The position numbers and the translations under genes were made by a program. This document shows, piece after piece, positions 1 to 7,900 of a stretch of DNA of 38,857 bases (within the stretch, counting starts at the first letter, position 1; each line of letters starts with the position of its first letter). This stretch comes from Pseudomonadota bacterium (GTDB taxonomy: Bacteria > Pseudomonadota > Gammaproteobacteria > Burkholderiales > Thiobacillaceae): the NCBI GenBank assembly GCA_030690985.1, contig JAUYFG010000204.1, positions 1 to 38,857 on the forward strand. The letters are read 5' to 3'. The notes beneath the pieces were generated by a model. It did no database searches, had not been told where the DNA came from, and saw only the letters and a program-made list of their open reading frames with translations.

Positions 1-1
1 C

Positions 2-112
2 GTGTTCGCGGAGTTGGCAAAAAACCTGATCCGCTTCGTGGCCGGAGCCACTAAACCCAGACCCGCTCATCCTAAGCCGCATCGGAAACATGGATACAAA
101 TCAACCACTTGA
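2..112 (+). mobile_element. Probable 3' end of an IS transposase (partial)
   Basis: A reading frame is open from the window edge to the TGA at 110-112. Its 36 residues end in a basic, Pro/His-rich tail (KPHRKHGYKSTT), which resembles the C-terminus of DDE transposases. It overlaps the first codons of the following PEP-CTERM frame, which fits an element whose end lies within the next few tens of bases; a C-rich tract follows at about 147-163. The catalytic part and the other end of the element are outside the window, so family and inverted repeats cannot be named. It could also be the tail of an unrelated basic protein. Confidence 0.4.
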
Positions 113-782
113 GGGGGGATTGCTTAAGTTGAGAGGATTGACATTCACTCCCCCACCCCCCCACTCCTACGGCCTGTACGATCCGCCCAACTATTCGACC
201 ATGCATATCACTGACACCATCGTCCAGCGGAAGGTGGATTGCACAAACATCAACCTTTTGAATAACACATCAAGTTGCCAAATAGGCGACAGTACCAACC
301 ACCAGATTGAGATGGTGGCGATGCTGCTGCAAAGCGAAAGCAATCCGTCGACATGGGTGCGCGAGTCGACGACCCAGGCTAGCACCGGCTGGATGGAGCT
401 CTTCAGCGACGGGAGCGGAACGGGTGGGACGTTCAGTTCAACCCTGAACCTCATCCTTGAGATCAGTACTGACGGTGGTATCAATTGGGGGGCACTCGGA
501 ACCCACGTTGCCTCCTCCACAGGATCCATCTGGACGACGACTAAACCCAACAATCTGATCGCCGAGGTTACTGGTACGGTCGTTGATCCGACTGCCAACG
601 TTCACACTAACCTGGCCGGCGACCAATACGATTTCTATTCCACATACATCCATGAAGTTATTCCTGGGGGTGGGATACACGATGTCTCGATGGTACCCGA
701 GCCCGCCTCCCTCGCCCTCCTGGGCCTGGGCTTGGGCGCGCTAAGCCTGGCCCGCCGGCGCAAGGCGGCCTTAGCGGTATGA
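90..782 (+). CDS. PEP-CTERM sorting domain protein, probably 5'-truncated
   Basis: The C-terminus is a textbook PEP-CTERM signal: VPEP at about residues 202-205, a Leu/Gly-rich membrane helix, then an Arg-Arg-Arg-Lys cluster. Such proteins are recognised by exosortase (EpsH family) and sent to the cell surface or the extracellular polymer. The body is Ser/Thr/Asn-rich and acidic, typical of the secreted part. These proteins normally begin with a Sec signal peptide, but none is visible here. The first residues overlap the putative transposase end and then read through a proline-coding C-tract, so the native 5' end was probably replaced by an insertion; the ATG at 90 is only the first one available. 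Base composition is clearly less GC-rich than in the next gene. The stop overlaps the next start (ATGA). Function of the body is unknown. Confidence 0.65.
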   Translation: MDTNQPLEGGLLKLRGLTFTPPPPHSYGLYDPPNYSTMHITDTIVQRKVDCTNINLLNNTSSCQIGDSTNHQIEMVAMLLQSESNPSTWVRESTTQASTGWMELFSDGSGTGGTFSSTLNLILEISTDGGINWGALGTHVASSTGSIWTTTKPNNLIAEVTGTVVDPTANVHTNLAGDQYDFYSTYIHEVIPGGGIHDVSMVPEPASLALLGLGLGALSLARRRKAALAV

Positions 783-1759
783 CCGCGGCAACAGGCGCGG
801 CCTTCTCCGGGAGGCTGCGCCTGCGCCTTTTCGGCATTCCCAGCAGCGAGTCCGGTTTCGCCCGGCGCGGCTTCGCGCCGGCAGCCCCCGTCGTCCAGGC
901 TCGCCTGGAGGGAATAGGCGCCACCTTCATCGAGGGCTATCGCGCGGCACTCCTCCATGACGAGGCGGGGCCGCTCAAGGCCAGGCTGCAACTGATCGCA
1001 CCCGAGTTGCGCGGTTTCGCCTACGAGGGCGCCGGCATGGGGCTGGCACTGTCGGATTTTTTTACGCCCTGGCGCAAGCGCTGGCAGACCTTCCTGGAAG
1101 GGCCGGGCGCGGATCATGCCTACATGATGCATGTGGGGCTGGGCTGGGCCTGGGCGCGGCTGCCGGTGAGCATCTCCAGGCGGCTCGACCGGCTCGACCC
1201 CCTGTTGCGCTGGCTGGCGGTGGACGGCTACGGCTTCCATCAGGGCTATTTCCGCTGGCCCAGATTCATCGACGCGCAGGAACGTCCCCGCCTCTCCGGC
1301 TATGCCCTGCGCGCCTTCGATCAGGGCCTGGGCCGGAGCCTCTGGTTCGTCCGGGGAGCCAACGTCGAGCAGGTCGCCGCGACGCTGGCGGGCTTTCCCT
1401 CCGATCGCCAGGCCGACCTGTGGGGCGGGGTGGGCCTGGCCTGCGCTTATGCCGGGGGTGTCGCCAGGGAAGAGGTGGAACGCTTGGCCCTGGCCGCCGG
1501 CGCCCATCGCCCCCGGCTGGCCCAGGGCATGGCCTTCGCCGCCAAGGCGCGGGAGCGCGCCGGCAACCTGGCACCGCACACGGAACTGGCCTGCCAGGCG
1601 GTCTGGCATCGCTCCGCGGCCGCGGCGGCACAGTTGACCGACCAGGCTCTGGCGGGCTTGCGCGAGGAGGCCGGCGTCCCCGCTTACGAGCGCTGGCGGC
1701 AGCGCATCGCGTCCTATGCCGAGCCCCCGTCCGGCAGCGTGCCGCGCCAGGATGCCTGA
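779..1759 (+). CDS. DUF1702 protein, enediyne cassette UnbL/E3-like
   Basis: This 326-residue soluble protein matches the DUF1702 family as I know it in length and motifs: GFARRGF near the N-terminus, FIEGYRAAL, a central WLAVDGYGFHQGYF, and GLGRSLWFV followed by a Gly-rich GGVGLACAYAGG. DUF1702 proteins are one of the five conserved partners (UnbL, SgcE3-type) of enediyne PKSs; their biochemical role is not established. No signal peptide or membrane helix is seen. The start overlaps the stop of the PEP-CTERM gene (ATGA) and has no obvious ribosome site of its own, so translation may be coupled, or a later start may be used. It is followed by a 277-bp gap filled by a palindromic element and then by unbV, unbU, pksE and the thioesterase gene. 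Confidence 0.8.
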   Translation: MTAATGAAFSGRLRLRLFGIPSSESGFARRGFAPAAPVVQARLEGIGATFIEGYRAALLHDEAGPLKARLQLIAPELRGFAYEGAGMGLALSDFFTPWRKRWQTFLEGPGADHAYMMHVGLGWAWARLPVSISRRLDRLDPLLRWLAVDGYGFHQGYFRWPRFIDAQERPRLSGYALRAFDQGLGRSLWFVRGANVEQVAATLAGFPSDRQADLWGGVGLACAYAGGVAREEVERLALAAGAHRPRLAQGMAFAAKARERAGNLAPHTELACQAVWHRSAAAAAQLTDQALAGLREEAGVPAYERWRQRIASYAEPPSGSVPRQDA

Positions 1760-1814
1760 GATTCGCTGAGGCGCCTGCGCGGCCTTGCGCTGGTCGGGCT
1801 GGATTTGAGGTAAC

Positions 1815-1995
1815 TACTCAATAACCCTAAAAACCGCAGTTGGCCGCGTCCGTCGTAGGAGCGGGCTTGCCCGCGATAGCCACCGTCGCACCCGCAAGGG
1901 GTACGCCGGATTCGTAAGCCGCTAAAGCGGCAACGACTCCGCTGCATCGCGGGCAAGCCCGCTCCTACGGGGGCCACGCCACGGGTTATTGAGTA
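1815..1995. repeat. Composite palindromic element (MITE/REP-like)
   Basis: Outer perfect 13-bp inverted repeats (1815-1827 and 1983-1995) enclose a second perfect 23-bp inverted pair (1855-1877 and 1946-1968) whose ends are GTAGG...CCTAC. The octamer GATTTGAG occurs on both sides (1802-1809 and 2000-2007), a few bases outside the outer repeats, and may be part of a target duplication. The element fills most of the gap between the DUF1702 gene and unbV. It could fold into a long hairpin and act as an mRNA stabiliser or attenuator inside the operon. Confidence 0.75.
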
Positions 1996-2036
1996 TTTTG
2001 ATTTGAGTACATAACGAACATGACAGAGGAAAGACG

Positions 2037-3950
2037 ATGAGCCTGATACGGCGAAAACTGGGGGCCCTGGCCGCCTTGGCGCTGGTGGCGGTGCTGTTCT
2101 GGCTGGCCCGGTTTCCCACCTTGCCGCAGGTGGAGGCGGCGCGACTGGTGGAGCGCTTCAGCTTCACCCGCATGGCCCTGCCCGATCCGGCCGGCTATCC
2201 GCATAAGGAGGTGAGGGCGGTACACCCCAGTCTGGAACGCATTTCCGCCTGGATTTCCTCGGTGGGGGCGGCGGTGGCTCTGGCCGACCTGGACGGGGAC
2301 GGACTGGCCAATGACCTGTGCCATGTGGACCCGCGCACCGACCGGGCGATCGTCTCTCCCGCGCCCGGAACCGGGGAGCGCTATGCCCCCTTCGCCCTGG
2401 ACCCCAGCTCCGTCGGCTACGACCCCGCCACCATGGCGCCCATGGGTTGCCTCACGGGGGATTTCAACGAGGACGGCAAGCGCGACCTGCTCGTGTATTA
2501 CTGGGGTCGCACCCCGATCGCCTTCCTGCGCCACAGGAACCCCATGGCGGCTGCGGCCTATGTGGCGATGGACGTGAAACCGGGCGGCGAGCGCTGGTTC
2601 ACCAATGCCGCCACCCTGGCCGACCTGGATGGGGACGGCCATGCCGACCTGGTGGTGGGCAATTATTTCCAGGACGGCGGCCGCATCCTCGACGCCAAGG
2701 CCTCCGGGGTGGAAACGATGCACGACACCAAGTCCAAGTCGTTCAACGGCGGCGCCAAGCACCTGCTGCTGTGGGCGGGGGGGGGGACAGGGGCGGGCGC
2801 CGCGCCTTTCGTCCGTTACCAGGAGGCGGCCGGGGTACTGCCCGAGGCGGTGGACCGCGGCTGGGCTCTCGGCGTGGCGGCGGCCGACCTGGACGGGGAC
2901 GGCTTGCCGGAGCTCTATTTCGCCCATGACTTCGGGCCCGACCGGTTGCTGCACAACCGCTCCACACCCGGGCATCTCAACTTCGCCGTCCTGGAGGGCA
3001 AACGCGGCTTCAACACGCCGAAATCCTTCGTCCTGGGGCAGGACTCCTTCAAGGGGATGGGCGTGGATTTCGGCGATATCAACGGCGACGGGATGCTGGA
3101 CATCTACGTGAGCAACATCGCCAATCCATTCGCCTTGCAGGAAAGCCATATGCTCTGGCTCTCCAATGGCAGCCCGGAACTCATGCGCTTGGGGCAAGCC
3201 CCCTATGTTCAGGCCAGCGAGCCCCTGGGGCTGTCGCGCAGCGGCTGGGGCTGGGAGTCCCGGCTGGACGACTTCGACAACGACGGGGTGCTCGAGGCGG
3301 TCCAGGCCACCGGCTTCGTCAAGGGTAAGGTCAACCGCTGGCCGGAGTTGCAGTCCCTGGGCACGGGCAACGACCGCATGATGAGCGACCCCCGCCACTG
3401 GCCCAAATTCAGGCCGGGCGACGACCTCTCCGGGCAGCAGCCCAATGCCTTCTTCGTGCGCGCCGCCGACGGCCGCTTTTACGACATGGCCAGGCAGCTT
3501 GGCCTGGACGAACCCATGGTCAGCCGCGGCATCGCCACCGCCGACGTGGACGGCGACGGGGATCTCGACTTCGCCGTCGCCAACCAGTGGGAACCCTCCT
3601 ATCTCTATCGCAACGATTGCCCCCGCTGCGGCGCCTTCCTGGGGCTGCGCCTGATGCGCGTCGGCTCCGGCGGCCAGGCCCGTGGCCAGGCCGGACACCA
3701 GGCCATCGGCTATCCGGCCATCGGCGCCCAGGCCGTGGTGCGGCTGCCCGATGGCAGGCGCCTCATCGCCCAGGTGGACGGCGGCAATGGCCACTCGGGC
3801 AAGCGCAGCCAGGAACTGCATTTCGGGCTGGGCAAGCAGCAGGGGCCGGTCCAGGTAGAGATCAGTTGGCGCGACGCCCAGGGCAGGATGCAACGGGCGA
3901 CCCTGAATATGAAGCCGGGCTGGCATACCGTCCTGCTCGGGCAGGAATGA
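2037..3950 (+). CDS. UnbV/E4-like FG-GAP repeat protein with ASPIC/UnbV domain
   Basis: The 637-residue protein has an N-terminal hydrophobic segment (about residues 8-24), a signal anchor or signal peptide, so the rest should lie in the periplasm. Seven calcium-loop motifs of the VCBS/FG-GAP type begin near residues 84 (DLDGDG), 142 (DFNEDG), 196, 284, 347 (DINGDG), 412 (DFDNDG) and 503 (DVDGDG), which predicts a beta-propeller. The last 80 or so residues (GAQAVVRLPDGR, GGNGHSGKRSQELHFGLG) are the ASPIC/UnbV domain. UnbV is one of the five proteins conserved with enediyne PKSs; a secreted or substrate-binding role has been proposed but not proven. The start is supported by GAGGAAAG about 6 bases upstream. 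The next gene, unbU, follows after 13 bases. Confidence 0.88.
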   Translation: MSLIRRKLGALAALALVAVLFWLARFPTLPQVEAARLVERFSFTRMALPDPAGYPHKEVRAVHPSLERISAWISSVGAAVALADLDGDGLANDLCHVDPRTDRAIVSPAPGTGERYAPFALDPSSVGYDPATMAPMGCLTGDFNEDGKRDLLVYYWGRTPIAFLRHRNPMAAAAYVAMDVKPGGERWFTNAATLADLDGDGHADLVVGNYFQDGGRILDAKASGVETMHDTKSKSFNGGAKHLLLWAGGGTGAGAAPFVRYQEAAGVLPEAVDRGWALGVAAADLDGDGLPELYFAHDFGPDRLLHNRSTPGHLNFAVLEGKRGFNTPKSFVLGQDSFKGMGVDFGDINGDGMLDIYVSNIANPFALQESHMLWLSNGSPELMRLGQAPYVQASEPLGLSRSGWGWESRLDDFDNDGVLEAVQATGFVKGKVNRWPELQSLGTGNDRMMSDPRHWPKFRPGDDLSGQQPNAFFVRAADGRFYDMARQLGLDEPMVSRGIATADVDGDGDLDFAVANQWEPSYLYRNDCPRCGAFLGLRLMRVGSGGQARGQAGHQAIGYPAIGAQAVVRLPDGRRLIAQVDGGNGHSGKRSQELHFGLGKQQGPVQVEISWRDAQGRMQRATLNMKPGWHTVLLGQE

Positions 3951-3963
3951 GGGAGACACGAAA

Positions 3964-4902
3964 ATGAAGATCCAGGAAACCATCACCGCCAAGTATCTGT
4001 ACCCCAAGGGCGACCCCAAGATGCGGCTGTTCGCGCTGTGGTACTTCGGCATCCTCATCGCCCTGTGGAACCTGCTGGGCCACACCATCCTCGGCTTCGA
4101 GCAGTCCTGGGCGACGCCGCTGACCGCCGTGGCGGCGGCTTTCGCCACCCAACTGTTCCTGGCCTGGGTAGATGCCAAGAGCACGGGACAGACGCCGCGC
4201 TACAGCGGCGGCCTCCTCGCTTTCGGCACCTTCTTCCTCACCGCCATGATCCCCGGCCTGGCGGTGGGGATGCTGCTCTATCCCAACGAGAGCCTGGCCC
4301 CGATCATCTTCGCCGCCGCGCTGGCCGTCGCCTCCAAGGGGATATTCCGCGCCCCGGTCGGAGAAGGCCAACATCGTGGCACGCAGCACATCTTCAACCC
4401 GTCCAACTTCGGCATCACCTTTACCCTGCTGTTCATCCCCGCCGTGGGCCTCGCGCCGCCCTACCAATTCACCGAGAACGTGACCGGCGTCTGGCACTGG
4501 ATCATCCCCGGCTTCGTGCTGGCCACCGGCATTCTGGTCCATGCCCATGCCACCGGACGGCTGCCGCTCTGCCTGGCCTGGATCGGCGGCTTTCTGGCCC
4601 AGGCCTTCCTGCGCAGCTGGTACTTCGACATCCCCTGGATGGTGCCCCTGATCCCGATGACCAGCGCCGCCTTCATCCTGTTCACCCTGTACATGATCCC
4701 GGACCCGGCCACCACGCCTCTGGACACCCGCCGGCAGGTGGCCTTCGGCCTGGCGGTGGCGGCGGTGTACGCCGTGTTGCAGGTGGCCCATGTGGTGTTT
4801 GGCCTGTTCATCGCCCTGTGGCTGGTGTGTGCCCTGCGCGGGGTGGGCCTCTACCTGATGCGCTACCGGGCCGGGCCGCAGCGCGCCGCTGCGGCCGCCT
4901 GA
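3964..4902 (+). CDS. UnbU/E5-like integral membrane protein (RnfD/NqrB-related)
   Basis: The 312-residue protein consists of about nine or ten hydrophobic segments with short loops, starting with FALWYFGILIALWNLLG. The motif FNPSNFGI (N145-G150) matches what I recall of enediyne UnbU/E5 proteins, which are distantly related to the RnfD/NqrB subunits of ion-pumping redox complexes. Its role in enediyne or polyene formation is unknown; the relationship suggests an inner-membrane redox or flavin-linked step, which is inference. It lies 13 bases after unbV with GGGAGA as ribosome site, and 4 bases before pksE, consistent with one transcript. Confidence 0.85.
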   Translation: MKIQETITAKYLYPKGDPKMRLFALWYFGILIALWNLLGHTILGFEQSWATPLTAVAAAFATQLFLAWVDAKSTGQTPRYSGGLLAFGTFFLTAMIPGLAVGMLLYPNESLAPIIFAAALAVASKGIFRAPVGEGQHRGTQHIFNPSNFGITFTLLFIPAVGLAPPYQFTENVTGVWHWIIPGFVLATGILVHAHATGRLPLCLAWIGGFLAQAFLRSWYFDIPWMVPLIPMTSAAFILFTLYMIPDPATTPLDTRRQVAFGLAVAAVYAVLQVAHVVFGLFIALWLVCALRGVGLYLMRYRAGPQRAAAAA

Positions 4903-4906
4903 GCCC

Positions 4907-7900
4907 ATGAGCACCATCGCCATCGTCGGGATGGCCTGCCTCTATCCGGACGCCCGCTCCCCGGGTGAGCTCTGGGAGAACGTGCTGGCCAGGCGCCGCG
5001 CCTTCCGGCGCATACCGTCGGAGCGGCTGAACCTCGCCGACTACTACGATCCCGACCCTTCTACCCCGGATGCCATCTATGCCCAGGAGGCGGCCGTGCT
5101 GGAGGGGTGGGAGTTCGACCGGGTGCGCTTCCGAGTGGCCGGGAGTACCTACCGTTCCGCCGATCTCACCCACTGGCTCGCCCTGGACGTGGCGGAGCGC
5201 GCCCTCAGGAACGCGGGTTTTCCGGACGCTGTTGGCCTCCCCCGGGAGCGTACCGGGGTGCTGCTGGGCAACACCCTGACCGGCGAGTTCTCCCGCGCCG
5301 AGCTGCTGCGCCTGCGCTGGCCCTTCGTCCGCCGCATGGTCGCCGCGCAACTGCGGCAGCACGGTTGGGAGGCGGCGGAGTTGGGGGAATTTATCGAGGA
5401 ACTGGAGCGCTCGTACAAGGCTCCCTTCGCCCCGGTGACCGAGGAGACCCTGGCGGGTGGCCTGTCCAACACCATCGCCGGGCGCATCTGCAACCATTTC
5501 CATCTCCAGGGCGGCGGCTACACCCTGGACGGGGCGTGCAGCTCCTCCCTGCTTGCCGTCGCCAACGCCTGCACCGCCCTGGTCCAGGGCGATCTGGACG
5601 CGGCTCTGGCGGGAGGGGTGGATCTGAGCCTCGACCCCTTCGAGCTGGTGGGTTTTTCCAAGACCGGAGCCCTGGCCAAGGGCACCATGCGGGTCTACGA
5701 CCGGGATTCCTCCGGCTTCCTGCCTGGGGAAGGCTGCGGTTTCGTGGTGCTCATGCGCGAGGATGACGCCCTGGCCCGGGGACTACGCAGCTACGCCCTG
5801 ATTCGCGGCTGGGGGATATCCTCGGACGGGGCCGGCGGCCTCACCCGGCCCGAGGTGGAAGGACAGCGTTTCGCCCTGGAGCGGGCCTATGCCCGGGCCG
5901 GCTACGGCATCAATAGCGTGGCCCTGTTCGAGGGGCATGGCACGGGTACCGTGGTGGGAGACGAGGTGGAGCTCGCCACCCTCGGCGAGGCTCGTGCTGC
6001 CGCCGATCCCCAGGCGCAGCCCGCGGTGATCGGCTCGGTCAAGGCCAACATCGGCCACACCAAGGCGGCGGCCGGCGTGGCCGGACTGATCAAGGCCACC
6101 ATGGCGTTGCACAGCCAGGTGCTGCCGCCCATGACCGGCACGCAGCGCCCCCACGACCGCATCTGCGCTGAGCGCCCGGCCCTGCGGCTGCTGCGCCAGG
6201 CGGAACTGTGGCCCGAGAAGGAGCCACTGCGCGCCGGGGTGAGTTCCTTCGGTTTCGGCGGCATCAACGTCCATATCGCCCTGGAGGGCGCAACCGCGTC
6301 CCGGCGCAGTCGCCTTACCCCCCAGGAGATGAAGCTGCGGTCGAGCCCACAGGACGCCGAACTGTTCCTGTTCGCCGCCGAAGGCCCGGCTGCCCTGCGC
6401 GACCAGCTCCAACACCTGGCCGCCCTTGCGCCGCGTCTATCTCACGCCGAACTGGCGGATCTGGCGGCTGAGTTGGCAACCGAACTGGCCCCGGCTCACG
6501 GAAGTATGCGGGCAGCCCTGGTGGCCGCCACGCCGAGCGAGCTGGCGCGCAATCTCGATACCCTGCTCGCCTGGCTGGAGCGCGGCGAAACCCGGCGCCT
6601 GGAGGCCGAAGCCTTCCTCTGGGAGGGCGACACGCCTCCGCGCATCGCCCTGCTTTTTCCTGGCCAGGCCTCCCCGGTGCGTTTCGACGGCGGGGCCATG
6701 GGCGAGCGTTTCCCGGAGATCGCCGAGTTGTACCGAAATGCCGCGCTGGAGGTGGGGGATCCCCTCTCCACCGAGGTGGCCCAGCCCGCCATCGTCGCCG
6801 CGGAGCTGGCCGGACTCAGGCTGCTGCAGAAGCTGGGGCTGCACGCGGACCTGGCCCTGGGCCACAGCCTGGGCGAGCTGACCGCCCTGCATTGGGCGGG
6901 CGCCCTGGATGAACCCGGCCTGTTACGCCTGGCGCGGGCGCGCGGGCAGGCCATGGCCCAGTCTCCCGGTCCGGCCGGGGCCATGGCCGGCATCGGCGCA
7001 AAGGCCGCTGTGGTGGCTGCGCTGCTGCGTCCGGGAACGGTCATTGCCGGCCTCAATTCAGCGCAACAGACGGTGGTCTCCGGCGAGGAGCAGGCGTTGC
7101 TCCGGGTGATGGAAGAAGCGGCGCGGGCGGGATTGCGGGCGACCCGGTTGCCGGTATCCCACGCCTTCCATTCCCCGCTCATGCAGCCGGCCGCAGTGGC
7201 CCTGGCCGGGCCGCTGGCTGAGACGGATTTCGCTCCCTGCCGGCGCCGGGTGATCTCCAGCGTGACTGGCGAGCCCGTGGGCGAGGAAGAGAACCTGCGT
7301 CTGCTGCTGGAGCGCCAGTTGACCTCCCCGGTGTTGTTCACCCAAGCCTTGGAGCATGTCCTGGACGAGGCCGATCTGTGCCTGGAAGTGGGGCCGGGCA
7401 GCGTGCTCAGTGGCGTACTGAGCGGCCTGCTGCCGGCCGCCGTGCCGGTGTATCCCCTGGATACGGCGGGTGCGTCCCTGCGCGGCCTGCTGGCGGCGGC
7501 CGGCGCGGCCCACGCCCTGGGGGCGCGACTCGATACCCGCGGGCTGTTCGGCGACCGCTTTACCCGTCCCTTCAGCCTGGAGCGCCCCCTTAACTTCCTC
7601 GCCAATCCCTGCGAGCAGGCGCCTCAGTATGAGGAAGGCGTGGCGGCGCACCGCGCGGCGCGGCCCGTTTTGTCCTCACCTCCATCCGAATCACCTGCGC
7701 CGCACTCCGCCACTATTGCTGCCGAAGGGCCGCAAGGCGAGGGACAGAATTTCCTGGCGCTGGTGCGCGCGGCGGTGGCACAGCGCGCCGAGCTGCCCCT
7801 GGAGGCGATCAGCGACGACAGCCGACTGCTCCGGGATCTGCATCTGAATTCCATTTCCGTCGGCCAGTTGGTGGCGGAAGTGGCCAAGCGCGCCGGTCTG

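Noticed and set aside
1986-4184. 732-codon open frame on the minus strand over unbV
   Set aside because: Antisense shadow of the FG-GAP protein, with repetitive Gly/Ala/Val/His composition and no domain.
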